This document shows positions 16,292 to 25,822 of a stretch of DNA of 64,000 bases, piece after piece. Position numbers and translations under genes: made by a program. The notes under the pieces were generated by a model. It did no database searches and was not told where the DNA came from. It worked only from the letters and a program-made list of their open reading frames with translations. This DNA comes from an uncultured Paenibacillaceae bacterium. GTDB lineage: Bacteria; Bacillota; Bacilli; Aneurinibacillales; Aneurinibacillaceae. Within the stretch, counting starts at the first letter, position 1, and every line of letters begins with the position of its first letter. The stretch covers positions 1 through 64,000 of the forward strand of contig CAMLDI010000013.1 in assembly GCA_946478845.1 (NCBI GenBank). The letters run 5' to 3'.

Positions 16292-17482
16292 ATGAAAAAA
16301 CGAATATTTATTTGTGCTGAAAGGAAATACCCTAAAATTGAAGCTGCCTCAAATCGTATTGAATATAATGCAAAAGCTTTACAATACAAAGGATATGAAG
16401 TAATTGTCATAGGGATTGGGGAGAATTTTGAACGGGATTATGATAATGAGCATCAAAAATATTTATATAACGGAATTGAATATTTTAACATAAAAATACC
16501 AAAAGGTGGATTAAATCAGAGACTTCACTTAGGGAAAGCTACATGTGAAAAACTAAAAGATTATAGATTGTCATCAGATGATTCTGTGATTTTGTATACA
16601 TCTAATTTTTTTTATGCTGTTCAAGTCGTTAATTATACTTTTAAAAAAATCAAAGCTGATGTTTTATTTGATGTAGTAGAGTGGTTTCAACCATTTCAAT
16701 TCAAATTTAACATATTTAATCCTTCATATTGGTTATATTATCTATGCTTTAATTATGTATATGGAACAACGAAAAAAGTTATTGCAATAAGTGAAAATAT
16801 TGAGAATTTTTTTCAGAAGAAAGGTTGTAAAACTCTACGTTTGCCAATTATTACAAATGCAGAAGATTACAACTTTTTTCCCAAAGAAAAAATCAATGGA
16901 GTCTTAAATTTAGTATATCCAGGGAATCCATATAAAAAGGATTCATTAATTGACATGCTTAAAGCAATAAATCTATTAAATGATGATGAAAAAAAATGTG
17001 TTACATTTCATATAACAGGTGTTTCTGAAAAAAAAGTTCGCTCTATTTTAGGAGAAGAAGTTTCAATTCTAGACAATTTAAAAGAAAATGTAATAATTCA
17101 TTCGTGGATGGAATATACAGAGCTAATTGAATTGTTTAGTAAGATGAACTTTTTACTTTTAGCAAGACCAGTAAATAAGACAACATTATCAAATTTTCCA
17201 AGCAAGGTACCAGAACTAATGGCGTGTGGGATAGCTCCTATGGCTGTTTGTGTTGGAGATTATTATAAATATTTGGAAGATGGTAAGAATGCAATTTTGT
17301 ATGAAGGATGCAGACCAGAAGACATTAAGGATGCTATTTTGCGTGGATTAAGGATGACAAATAGAGAATTAAATGCTATGAGTTTTCAAGCAAGAATATG
17401 TGCTGAGACAATATTTGACTATCGTGTTTGGGCAGATAGATTAGAGGGTTTTATAACTGATGAAAAGTATAATGATGAATAA
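16292..17482 (+). CDS. GT4-like glycosyltransferase
   Basis: The 396-residue GT-B protein has an N-terminal half beginning KRIFICAERKYPKIEAASNR and a C-terminal half with LVYPGNPYKKDSLIDML. The region SNFPSKVPELMACGIAPMAV has the Pro-Ser-Lys and Glu arrangement of the GT4 donor site. A similar N-terminus is common in O-antigen GTs. GAGGGG precedes ATG 16292. The 200-base gap upstream (16090-16291) shows no gene or clear hairpin. The following 170-base gap (17483-17652) is AT-rich with only a low-quality open frame. Confidence 0.8.
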   Translation: MKKRIFICAERKYPKIEAASNRIEYNAKALQYKGYEVIVIGIGENFERDYDNEHQKYLYNGIEYFNIKIPKGGLNQRLHLGKATCEKLKDYRLSSDDSVILYTSNFFYAVQVVNYTFKKIKADVLFDVVEWFQPFQFKFNIFNPSYWLYYLCFNYVYGTTKKVIAISENIENFFQKKGCKTLRLPIITNAEDYNFFPKEKINGVLNLVYPGNPYKKDSLIDMLKAINLLNDDEKKCVTFHITGVSEKKVRSILGEEVSILDNLKENVIIHSWMEYTELIELFSKMNFLLLARPVNKTTLSNFPSKVPELMACGIAPMAVCVGDYYKYLEDGKNAILYEGCRPEDIKDAILRGLRMTNRELNAMSFQARICAETIFDYRVWADRLEGFITDEKYNDE

Positions 17483-17652
17483 ACTATTAAGAAGGTTTAC
17501 CTTAATAAATTTTTCAAAAGGTTATAATATTATGTTGTTTTTATGGTCGTGGGTTTTTAAATATGAGGTATTTATATTACCAATGAATTACAAATTCCAT
17601 TCTTCGATTATAAGATTAAAAATAAATAATCATTTCACTCGGGAGAATTAAC

Positions 17653-18822
17653 ATGAAATTATTATTTGTCATCAATAATTTAAAAATTGGTGGAACTAGA
17701 AGCAGTTTACTTAATTTTTTAGAGTACTTAGGGAATTATGATTTTGATATAGATTTACTGGTTTTTTCGCCAAATGGTGAGTATGTGCATAATGTTCCTC
17801 GAAATGTAAGTATGTTTGTTGGGAATATAGCTTTACAAAGTTTGTTTTTTGATTTGAATGACTTAAAAAGAAAAAAGAAACTTATGCATCTCTTGGTAAG
17901 GGGATTTATAAGCATTATAAAAAAAATATTTGGTGAAAAACGGGTGATGAATTATATATATACTGATTATTTAAAGAATCAAATAGATGAAAAATCTTAT
18001 GATGCTATAATTGGTTTTCAAGAAGGACCGTGTAATGATTTTGTTGCCCAAAGTAATGTGAAAAAACGTTTATTTTGGATTCATAATAATTATGAAAATT
18101 TATCAACTAGGGGAAAAGGGTTCGAAGAATCTTATATAAAAGCAGATAAAATAATATTTGTTGCAGATGCAAGCATGGAAACATTCCAATTAGCTATGCC
18201 ACAATACAAAAATAAAATGTGTGTTATTAAAAATATATTATTACAGAATAAAATAAGAGAAAAATCTCTTGATGAAATAAAAGATCATAAAACAATTTTT
18301 TCTGATGCTTTAAATATCATTTCAGTTGGTAGAGTGGCTCCCCAAAAGGCATTTGAGAGAATAATAGAAATAGGAAAAAAATTATTGGAGAACAAGTTGA
18401 ATTTTAACTGGATCATTTTGGGGGATGGACCAGATAGAAATAAATTAGAAGAGAGTGTAAAAGAAAATGGATTAGGTGAATTTATAAAATTTATTGGTGC
18501 TCGTAAAAATCCCTTCCCTTATATTCGAAAATCAGATCTTTTTGTGTTAACTTCTCATTATGAATCACAACCAATGGTGATAATGGAGGCATTGACCATA
18601 GGAGTTCCGGTTATAAGTACTAACTTTCAATCTGCAAAAGAACTTTTAAAAGATTCAAGTTATTCTATGATTGTGGATAATAGTGTGGAGGGTCTTTATT
18701 CGGCAGTAGAAAAAGTTCTGTACACTCCGGGACTTATTAAGTCGATGACAGAAAACACTAAAAAGTTTACTTATGATAATGACAAAATTGTTTTGCAACT
18801 TCTTGAAGTAATAAATAATTAA
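17653..18822 (+). CDS. GT4-type glycosyltransferase
   Basis: The 389-residue GT-B protein begins MKLLFVINNLKIGGTRSSLLN, the classic GG(T/A)E-like acceptor-side start. It has FWIHNNYENL in the centre and SVGRVAPQKAFERIIEI and ILGDGPDRNKLE in the C-terminal half. The EX7E motif is in YESQPMVIMEALTIGVPVIST. GGGAGA precedes the start. It belongs to the run of transferases and acyltransferases that assemble the repeat unit. Substrate unknown. Confidence 0.87.
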   Translation: MKLLFVINNLKIGGTRSSLLNFLEYLGNYDFDIDLLVFSPNGEYVHNVPRNVSMFVGNIALQSLFFDLNDLKRKKKLMHLLVRGFISIIKKIFGEKRVMNYIYTDYLKNQIDEKSYDAIIGFQEGPCNDFVAQSNVKKRLFWIHNNYENLSTRGKGFEESYIKADKIIFVADASMETFQLAMPQYKNKMCVIKNILLQNKIREKSLDEIKDHKTIFSDALNIISVGRVAPQKAFERIIEIGKKLLENKLNFNWIILGDGPDRNKLEESVKENGLGEFIKFIGARKNPFPYIRKSDLFVLTSHYESQPMVIMEALTIGVPVISTNFQSAKELLKDSSYSMIVDNSVEGLYSAVEKVLYTPGLIKSMTENTKKFTYDNDKIVLQLLEVINN

Positions 18823-18841
18823 AATACTGGAGAAATGAAGG

Positions 18842-19513
18842 ATGCATAAATTATTTAGGCTTCTTTTAGGAATTCCTAAATCCGTTATTTTTAATTTGAT
18901 GATGTTTGATTTTCGCACAGCAATAAAATTACCAGTATTATTAGCGCCAGGGGTAGTAATAAAGGCTGCCACTAGAGGAATTATTAACTTAAATGAACCA
19001 GCAAAACCGGGATTGGTGACAATTGGATTCTGGGATGGCTCTGGTGGAATAGGAAAAGGGAAAACCTTTGTTGAATTTAAAAAAGGTAAATTTGTGGTTG
19101 AGGGCCGGATCAGTATTGCTTCCGGTAGTTTGATAAGAATTCTTGACGGAGGAATACTTCGTATTGGAAAAAATTTTAAAGGTAATGCAAAATTGAAGCT
19201 TATTTGTCGAAAAGAGATTACTATTAAAGATGATGTTTTATTTTCATGGAATTGTACGGTTATGGACTCAGATGGACATGAAATATATGATAAAGATGGC
19301 AAGCGAATTAATTTTGATAAGGAAGTAATAATTGGCAATAATGTATGGATTGGAGCAGAAGCCTCTATTCTCAAAGGTGCTAAAATTCCTGACAACAGTA
19401 TTATAGGATATAGAAGTTTGGTATCTAAGGAATTAGATAAAGCAAATTGCGTATATATTTTCAGAAATAATTGTATGGTAGTAGCTAAGGAGAAAATCTC
19501 TTGGAAAATTTAA
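18842..19513 (+). CDS. Left-handed beta-helix acyltransferase
   Basis: The 223-residue protein has hexapeptide repeats (IGKNFKGNAKLKLICRKEIT, VIIGNNVWIGAEASILKGAK, IPDNSIIGYRSLVSKEL). It ends in the NNVWIGA signature of sugar O-acetyl or serine-type acetyltransferases. Its N-terminal 70 residues are not repeat-like. Most such proteins in EPS clusters acetylate sugar residues. It is one of three related genes within 4 kb (also 20810 and 22381). ATG 18842 has GGAG 9 bases upstream. Confidence 0.8.
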   Translation: MHKLFRLLLGIPKSVIFNLMMFDFRTAIKLPVLLAPGVVIKAATRGIINLNEPAKPGLVTIGFWDGSGGIGKGKTFVEFKKGKFVVEGRISIASGSLIRILDGGILRIGKNFKGNAKLKLICRKEITIKDDVLFSWNCTVMDSDGHEIYDKDGKRINFDKEVIIGNNVWIGAEASILKGAKIPDNSIIGYRSLVSKELDKANCVYIFRNNCMVVAKEKISWKI

Positions 19514-19544
19514 ATACAGATATCAATACAGAGGGGCTTATGGA

Positions 19545-20813
19545 ATGATATTCCTAATAATTCTCATAATGTCAATTTTAGCAATCGGTATGATTGCTCA
19601 TACACGAAGGTATTTAGGAAAGAGTGCAAACTATATTGTATATTTTAATTTGTTGTGGGTAGTAGGTGCTATACTTACTAGCCTTGGTTTATACAATTCC
19701 TTTGTTCCGCCTATAAAAATATATATATATATATTTATTATGTTGTTAGCATTTAATGTAACAACGTTTTTTTTAATTAATAAAAATTTGAAACTTAAGA
19801 AGTATTCATTTAATAATGAAATACTTTTTCTTTCTAAAGATAAAAGGAAATCTAAAGTTAATTTATTGATTTTATTAACCTTAATAATATTAATATTCCC
19901 GACGTTTTTGGAAAGTGTTTCATACATTTTGGTTCATGGTTATAGTGAACTAAGAACACAAGTATTAACATTTACTAACTTACTACAATGGTTTTTATAT
20001 CATTATGGTCACCCTATAATAATGGCAATTATGATTATTGCTACCATTGATGTGGTGTTTTATAAAAGAAATTTTATTGTTTTTTTAATAGGATTAATTT
20101 GTGTAATAATGTATATTACTATTTTTGCAAGTCGTTGGATGTTAGCAGAATCTATACTAATACTTGTTTTATCACTGTTACAAAAGTATGGAAATAAAAT
20201 AATTAATATGCTTAAACGTAACAAAAAGATTGTTATTTTGTTATCTTCAGGAGTGGCATTGCTTTTGTTTATTACTTCCCAAAGAAGTCTCAGTGATACA
20301 TCAATTATGCAAAATATATATTATTACATTTTTGGCTCAATTAATCTTTTTGGAGTTTTTTCTAATAGTTTAGATAATTACGTTGCTGCGAATGGATTTT
20401 TACTTGGTCAAGTTTTTTTTAGTGGTATCGTAGGAGTGTTTTACGATGTTTTGAAATTGCTTTTTGGTGTAAATATAAATTCAGGAATAACTTATATTAA
20501 CGAAGTTGTTCAAAATTATGAGTACGTAAGTCCTACAATTCGAATGAATAATAATGTAACTATGTTGTATGCATTTGTTTCTGATTTTGGATGGCTTGGA
20601 CTGATTATTTTTCCGTCTATAATAGCTGTCTTTTGTTTTAGAAGCTATAAAAAAGTTTTACTAAAAACAACAAAGTTAAATTTATCAATTTATATATATA
20701 CATTTTCATTGTTATTATTTGGTATAGTTGAGTGGTTTCCGGCTAGAGCTACCGTAATATTAACTTATGTGTTTATCTATTTGTTGGAAGGGAAAAGGGT
20801 AAGACTAAGGTGA
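19545..20813 (+). CDS. O-antigen/EPS polymerase (Wzy-like membrane protein)
   Basis: The 422-residue integral membrane protein has about ten hydrophobic segments across its length and a larger extracellular loop near residues 285-340 (NINSGITYINEVVQNYEY). This is the usual look of Wzy-type oligosaccharide repeat-unit polymerases, which join lipid-linked repeats outside the membrane. Sequence identity in the family is low, so the call rests on topology and on its place between transferases and the flippase gene. GAGGGG precedes ATG 19545. The stop overlaps the next gene by 4 bp. Confidence 0.78.
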   Translation: MIFLIILIMSILAIGMIAHTRRYLGKSANYIVYFNLLWVVGAILTSLGLYNSFVPPIKIYIYIFIMLLAFNVTTFFLINKNLKLKKYSFNNEILFLSKDKRKSKVNLLILLTLIILIFPTFLESVSYILVHGYSELRTQVLTFTNLLQWFLYHYGHPIIMAIMIIATIDVVFYKRNFIVFLIGLICVIMYITIFASRWMLAESILILVLSLLQKYGNKIINMLKRNKKIVILLSSGVALLLFITSQRSLSDTSIMQNIYYYIFGSINLFGVFSNSLDNYVAANGFLLGQVFFSGIVGVFYDVLKLLFGVNINSGITYINEVVQNYEYVSPTIRMNNNVTMLYAFVSDFGWLGLIIFPSIIAVFCFRSYKKVLLKTTKLNLSIYIYTFSLLLFGIVEWFPARATVILTYVFIYLLEGKRVRLR

Positions 20814-21361
20814 AAGTGTGTGAAAAGATGAAATTAAATAGTATACTAGAAAAAATTTTTGTGGTAATTCCTAAGGTAATATATTGGAAGATTCGATATG
20901 GCAAAAAAATATATATGACATACCATCATCGGACAAAAACTACTACCTTTATTGCTATAAACAATAAAGGGCATATTAAAATTGAGAATGGTTTGCATAC
21001 AAAAAGAAATGTCACTATACATGCTGATGGTGGAAATTTGAGAATAGGTAAGAATGTGTTTTTCAACGAAAACTGTACTATTGTAGCACACCGGAAAATT
21101 GAAATTGGTGATAATTCAACGTTTGGACCTAATGTGTGTATTTATGACCATGATCATAATTATCGAAATGGAGGTTTTATTTCTGAAGATGTTATTATCG
21201 GTAAGAATGTATGGGTTGGAGCTAATGTAGTGATTCTTCGAGGAACTGTAATTGGGGATAATTGTGTAGTTGGTGCAGGGTGCATTGTGAAAGGTAAATA
21301 TTCAGAAAATGCAAGAATTATTCAGAAAAGAAAAGAAGAATTGAAGCCAATCAGCATATAA
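20810..21361 (+). CDS. Left-handed beta-helix acyltransferase
   Basis: The 183-residue hexapeptide-repeat protein carries the LbH pattern through LRIGKNVFFNENCTIVAHRK, IEIGDNSTFGPNVCIYDHDH, VIIGKNVWVGANVVILRGT and VIGDNCVVGAGCIVKGK. The DHDHNY stretch supplies the catalytic His of the acetyltransferase class. GTG 20810 overlaps the polymerase stop; ATG 20828 is a weaker alternative without a ribosome site. It probably O-acetylates a sugar of the repeat unit. Confidence 0.85.
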   Translation: MKVCEKMKLNSILEKIFVVIPKVIYWKIRYGKKIYMTYHHRTKTTTFIAINNKGHIKIENGLHTKRNVTIHADGGNLRIGKNVFFNENCTIVAHRKIEIGDNSTFGPNVCIYDHDHNYRNGGFISEDVIIGKNVWVGANVVILRGTVIGDNCVVGAGCIVKGKYSENARIIQKRKEELKPISI

Positions 21362-21373
21362 GGGAATGAGAAT

Positions 21374-22384
21374 ATGGGATTGCCGAAAGTAAGCATAATA
21401 ATGTCTGTATATAATGGTGCCGATTATATTGAAGAAACATTAAAAAGTATATTTGCACAGGAATATAAAAATTTTGAGCTGATTATTATCGATGATGCTT
21501 CAACTGATAATACAGTAGAAGTAATTAATAAATTTCAAGATCCACGGCTTATTTTAAAAATCAATAAAGAAAATAAACGATTGGCTTATAATTTAAACAT
21601 CGCAATTAGTATGGCTACAGGAAAATATTTAGCTAGAATGGATGCTGACGATATATGTTTGAAAAAACGGTTAACGAAACAGGTTGAATTTTTAGAATCT
21701 CATCCAGAAGTATTTGTTGTAGGGGGATTTGCTAAACAATTCGGGGATATGAAAAAATTAATGATCTATCCATTAACACATGAAGAAATAAAAGCTAGCT
21801 TGCTTTTCGAAAATTGTTTGTGTCATCCAGCTGTTATGTATAGAAATAAACCAGAACTTATAAAATATGATCCGGTATTTAAAGCAAGTCAGGATTATGA
21901 ATTGTGGGTAAGGTTAATTTGGCATCAGAAATTTGCTAATATACCAGAAATAATACTTAATTATCGTATCCATCAAAAACAAACAAAGTTTGTATTAAAT
22001 AAAGATCAAAATTCTGGTGCTAGATATGCCAGATTATTTATGCTTAATAAAGTCTATTCTGAAGCCACTGAAGAGGATAAGGAACTTTTCCTTCTATCAT
22101 GTAATACACATATTCCTAAAACAATACAACAAATGGAACAGTTAGCATTAGTATTTCAAAAGATATTAGATTCAAATTCAAAAAGTAATGTTTTTTGTAT
22201 GGATATACTAAGAAATCGAATAAAAAAACAATTTTTTCAGAACTATTATGTTTCATTGCATGCTAATTTTGTACCGATAAAAATCTTATTCTCTTTTATA
22301 AAAGGTAATTGTATAGTTAATAATTTAGGGCTGTTTGGAAAAACTTTATTTTTTTATACAAAGCAATTGATGAAGAGTAGGTGA
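21374..22384 (+). CDS. GT2-type glycosyltransferase
   Basis: The 336-residue GT-A enzyme begins PKVSIIMSVYNGADYIEETLKSI and has ELIIIDDASTDNT and the DxD motif in YLARMDADDIC. CHPAVMYRNK and a SQDYELWVRL block complete the catalytic domain. Inverting transfer from a nucleotide sugar in the cytoplasm is expected. The C-terminal 70 residues are less conserved. The stop overlaps the next start (GTGA). Donor and acceptor are not readable. Confidence 0.88.
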   Translation: MGLPKVSIIMSVYNGADYIEETLKSIFAQEYKNFELIIIDDASTDNTVEVINKFQDPRLILKINKENKRLAYNLNIAISMATGKYLARMDADDICLKKRLTKQVEFLESHPEVFVVGGFAKQFGDMKKLMIYPLTHEEIKASLLFENCLCHPAVMYRNKPELIKYDPVFKASQDYELWVRLIWHQKFANIPEIILNYRIHQKQTKFVLNKDQNSGARYARLFMLNKVYSEATEEDKELFLLSCNTHIPKTIQQMEQLALVFQKILDSNSKSNVFCMDILRNRIKKQFFQNYYVSLHANFVPIKILFSFIKGNCIVNNLGLFGKTLFFYTKQLMKSR

Positions 22385-22938
22385 ATTGCTCTATGGGATT
22401 AGGAATAAAGCGGAGGGCCAAAACTATAGTTAATTTTATAAGAACAAATCTAATATATGGTTTAAAAAGAAATGTTTCTATTGGACATAAAGCTGTAATT
22501 GAAGGAAAAATTGAGATAAATAATAATGGAAAAGTTGAAATAGGAGATGGCACTATTATAAGACGATGGGTATGCTTAAAACCATGGGGTGGCAGTATAA
22601 AAATTGGGAAGAATTGCAGTATTAATAGCTTTTGTCATATTAGTGGTAATGGTGGCGTTATAATTGGAGATAACGTATTAATAGCTACTCAATGTGTAAT
22701 TGTTTCTGCCAATCATAATTTTGATGATATTGATTGTTTAATTCGAGAACAATCTGAAACACGCAAAGGAATAACTATTGAGGAGAACTGTTGGTTAGGA
22801 GCAGGAGTGAAGGTGCTGGATGGAGTGACAATTGGTCATGGGAGCATAATCGGCGCTGGAAGTGTGGTTACTAAAGATGTGCCTCCTAATTCGATTTGTG
22901 TAGGTGTACCAGCTAAAGTAATTAAGAGCAGAAGTTGA
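22381..22938 (+). CDS. Left-handed beta-helix acetyltransferase
   Basis: The 185-residue hexapeptide-repeat protein has the series KVEIGDGTIIRRWVCLKPWG, SIKIGKNCSINSFCHISG and VIIGDNVLIATQCVIVSANH. ITIEENCWLGAGVKVLDGVT and SIIGAGSVVTKDVPPNSICV follow. The ending VPAKVIKSRS is typical of WbbJ/CysE-like O-acetyltransferases. GTG 22381 overlaps the preceding stop; ATG 22393 is the alternative. It is the third acyltransferase in the block, so the polymer may be multiply acetylated. Confidence 0.88.
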   Translation: MNCSMGLGIKRRAKTIVNFIRTNLIYGLKRNVSIGHKAVIEGKIEINNNGKVEIGDGTIIRRWVCLKPWGGSIKIGKNCSINSFCHISGNGGVIIGDNVLIATQCVIVSANHNFDDIDCLIREQSETRKGITIEENCWLGAGVKVLDGVTIGHGSIIGAGSVVTKDVPPNSICVGVPAKVIKSRS

Positions 22939-22961
22939 CATTACTAGGAGTTATACGATCA

Positions 22962-24368
22962 ATGGAAAAGAAAAGCCTAATAAAGAAAAGCGGTTTATAT
23001 CTGATTGGTAATATGTCCTCTAAGATTTTGATGGTAATGCTGATACCTATTTATGCGTATTTTATTACCACAGAAACATTGGGAAGATATGATTATGCTT
23101 TAACCCTTGTCAACATTGTGATGCCGATTGCATTAGTTGCTATTTGGGAAGCAATTTTGAAGTTCCTGTTATCATCTTCAGAAGAAGAACATGGGAAAAT
23201 AATTGCAAGTACTGTTGTTTTCACATTTGTTGCTTCTATAATAATGGCGATAGCAGCAGCTGTTTTTTTATTCTTCATAGAAGTTGATATTGGTTATGAA
23301 GGCATGTTTATTGCAATGCTAGTGATTCAGAGTTTTTCTCAAATATGGCAATATTATGCTCGTGCATTAAAAGCTAATGTTGTTTACGTACAATCTGGTA
23401 TTGCAGCTACTGTAATTAATTTTTTATCAATCATACTATTTATTTGCATATTTAGATTTGAGCTTATGGGCCTCTACATTTCTTATTTATTAGGACAAAT
23501 TACTCTTCTATTTATTATTGAAAGAAAAGTAAAGATTCTAAGATATGTTAGAAAAAATAACGTGAAATTATCTATTATAAAGAGTATGGTGGTTTTTTCG
23601 GCCCCTCTTGTATTGAATTTGGTGTCTCTCTGGTTGATATCTGGATTTGGAAAAACTATCATTGTTGAATATCTGGGTACTGCAATGAATGGACTTTATT
23701 CTTTTGCAAATAAGTTTTCTCAAATTATTACGATTTTTGGTAGTGTTGTAACTATGGCATTGATTGAAGAGGCAATTTCAACGAAAAATAAGCCGGATTT
23801 TCCACAGAAGTTTTCAAAAACGATTGAAAAATTATTTGAGATTTTTCAAATGATAGGTATAGTTGCTTTACCTGCAATATTTGTTTTTTATGGACTCATA
23901 AGTAACACAGATTATTATGAATCAAGATACTTTGTCCCAATTTTAATTTTTTATTCGATATTTATAGTTATGGCCACAAATATAGGTTCGATTTTTCAAG
24001 TAATAAGCAAAACAAACATTATTTTTGTAACTACAGTAACGGGAAGTTTGGTTACTGTGGTTACATCATATGCTGGAATTCACACTTTAGGAGTATATGC
24101 AGTATTGATTGGACAGTTTTTTGGAGCACTTAGTATGATGTTTTTACGTTACAAAGTTGCAAAAAAATATATTGATATTTATTTTAATTTTAAGCCTATC
24201 ATATTTAGAACTCTTATTTTTCTTGGGCTATCAGTAGTATGCCTAAAAATAGGGTTGCTTGGTAATCTTATTATTGCAATTAGTATAATTATAATTACAG
24301 TTTTTTCATATAGAAATTTGATTATACCTATTGTGGTTCGAATTAAAAAGAAATATAGAAAAAAATAA
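22962..24368 (+). CDS. Polysaccharide flippase (Wzx/MOP superfamily), cluster 1
   Basis: The 468-residue protein has about twelve to fourteen hydrophobic helices and the MOP-family beginning SLIKKSGLYLIGNMSSKILMV. Wzx proteins move undecaprenyl-linked repeat units across the membrane for Wzy polymerisation. ATG 22962 is chosen because AGGAG (22946-22950) precedes it; the frame opens at TTG 22935 overlapping the upstream stop. It completes the Wzx/Wzy set of cluster 1. Confidence 0.88.
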   Translation: MEKKSLIKKSGLYLIGNMSSKILMVMLIPIYAYFITTETLGRYDYALTLVNIVMPIALVAIWEAILKFLLSSSEEEHGKIIASTVVFTFVASIIMAIAAAVFLFFIEVDIGYEGMFIAMLVIQSFSQIWQYYARALKANVVYVQSGIAATVINFLSIILFICIFRFELMGLYISYLLGQITLLFIIERKVKILRYVRKNNVKLSIIKSMVVFSAPLVLNLVSLWLISGFGKTIIVEYLGTAMNGLYSFANKFSQIITIFGSVVTMALIEEAISTKNKPDFPQKFSKTIEKLFEIFQMIGIVALPAIFVFYGLISNTDYYESRYFVPILIFYSIFIVMATNIGSIFQVISKTNIIFVTTVTGSLVTVVTSYAGIHTLGVYAVLIGQFFGALSMMFLRYKVAKKYIDIYFNFKPIIFRTLIFLGLSVVCLKIGLLGNLIIAISIIIITVFSYRNLIIPIVVRIKKKYRKK

Positions 24369-24460
24369 CTATGGCGAAAGGGTATTTGTGCTTATCATAA
24401 TCATTAAAAATATAAGTAAAGTTTTTCAAAAGGTTAAGAATAACCAAGGAAGGTGAGCCT

Positions 24461-25822
24461 ATGTTTAAAATTGCAGTAGCAGGAACTGGATATGTTGGCT
24501 TAGTTGCAGGCGTATGTTTTGCAGAAGTGGGTCATCAAGTATCCTGTGTAGATATTGATGAAAATAAAGTAAGTATGATGAAATCTGGAGTTTCTCCAAT
24601 CTATGAAGATGGTTTAGAAGAGTTGATGCAAAAAAACTATGAAGCTGGAAGACTTGATTTTACTATTGATTATAAATTAGCATATAAAGATGCTGATGCA
24701 ATTTTTATCGGTGTTGGCACTCCTGAACAACCAGACGGGTCCGCTAATCTTTCTTATATTGCAACGGTTGCAAGGCAAATTGCCGAATCTGTTGAAAAGG
24801 ATTGCCTGGTAGTAGTAAAATCAACTGTCCCAGTTGGTACGAATGATAAAGTTGAGCAGTTTATTCAGGATTTTTTAGTTCATAATGTAAATGTAGAAGT
24901 AGCATCCAATCCAGAATTCTTGGCACAAGGTTCTGCGGTACATGATACATTACATGCGGAAAGAATTATTATTGGAACAGAAAGTATATGGGCTAAAGAA
25001 ATACTTATGAAAATTTATGAACCATTTCATTTGCCAATTGTTTCAGTAAATAGAAGATCTGCAGAAATGATTAAATATGCTTCCAATGATTTCCTTGCTC
25101 TTAAAATATCCTATATGAATGATGTTGCAAATCTTTGTGAACTGGTTGGTGCGGATATCCAGGATGTTGCAAAAGGGATGAGTTTTGATGAACGAATTGG
25201 AAGTAAGTTTTTAAATGCAGGTATTGGTTTTGGTGGATCATGCTTTCCTAAGGATACAAAGGCATTAGAATATATTGCTAGAGAGCATGGATATGAACTA
25301 AAAACAGTTAAGGCTGCCATTGATGTGAACAAAGAACAAAAGATGATTTTATACAAAAAAGCTAGTAAAAGACTTATTACACTTAATGGTCTAAAGGTAG
25401 CTGTTTTGGGATTGACTTTTAAGCCTGGAACGGATGATTTAAGGGAAGCAGCATCTCTAGAGAATGTACCATTATTATTGGAGCACGGTGCAGATATTTA
25501 TGCCTATGACCCAGTAGGAGCTAAGAACTTTGCTAAGATGTATCCAGAAGGCAAGATGGGAAAAGGTAGTATCACGTATGTTAGTAATATAGAGCATGCT
25601 TTAGATGGTGCAAATGTCTGCTTTATTTTTACTGAATGGGGAGAAGTAAAAGCAGTAGCTCCGGAAACTTATAAGAATTTGATGAGAACTCCTTTAGTGT
25701 ATGATGGTAGGAATATTTACAGTGTTGAAAAAATGGAAGAGGCAGGGGTAGAGTATCATTCTATAGGAAGAAAACCGGTAAATAGAGTAGAATTAAAGGA
25801 GACGAAAAAAATTGAACTTTAA
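24461..25822 (+). CDS. ugd: UDP-glucose 6-dehydrogenase (cluster 1)
   Basis: The enzyme oxidises UDP-glucose twice to UDP-glucuronate. The 453-residue protein has the NAD motif VAGTGYVGLVAGVCFAEVG. It also has GVGTPEQPDGSANL, VVKSTVPVGTND and SNPEFLAQGSAVHD. The catalytic Cys is in GFGGSCFPKDT. It uses galU product and feeds the epimerase that follows, so an acidic sugar in the polymer is expected. A second member of the family lies at 44315 and is clearly divergent. Confidence 0.94.
   Translation: MFKIAVAGTGYVGLVAGVCFAEVGHQVSCVDIDENKVSMMKSGVSPIYEDGLEELMQKNYEAGRLDFTIDYKLAYKDADAIFIGVGTPEQPDGSANLSYIATVARQIAESVEKDCLVVVKSTVPVGTNDKVEQFIQDFLVHNVNVEVASNPEFLAQGSAVHDTLHAERIIIGTESIWAKEILMKIYEPFHLPIVSVNRRSAEMIKYASNDFLALKISYMNDVANLCELVGADIQDVAKGMSFDERIGSKFLNAGIGFGGSCFPKDTKALEYIAREHGYELKTVKAAIDVNKEQKMILYKKASKRLITLNGLKVAVLGLTFKPGTDDLREAASLENVPLLLEHGADIYAYDPVGAKNFAKMYPEGKMGKGSITYVSNIEHALDGANVCFIFTEWGEVKAVAPETYKNLMRTPLVYDGRNIYSVEKMEEAGVEYHSIGRKPVNRVELKETKKIEL

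Noticed and set aside
17460..17651. 63-codon frame between two glycosyltransferase genes
   Set aside because: It overlaps the preceding gene, has no ribosome site and an AT-driven Ile/Lys/Phe composition.
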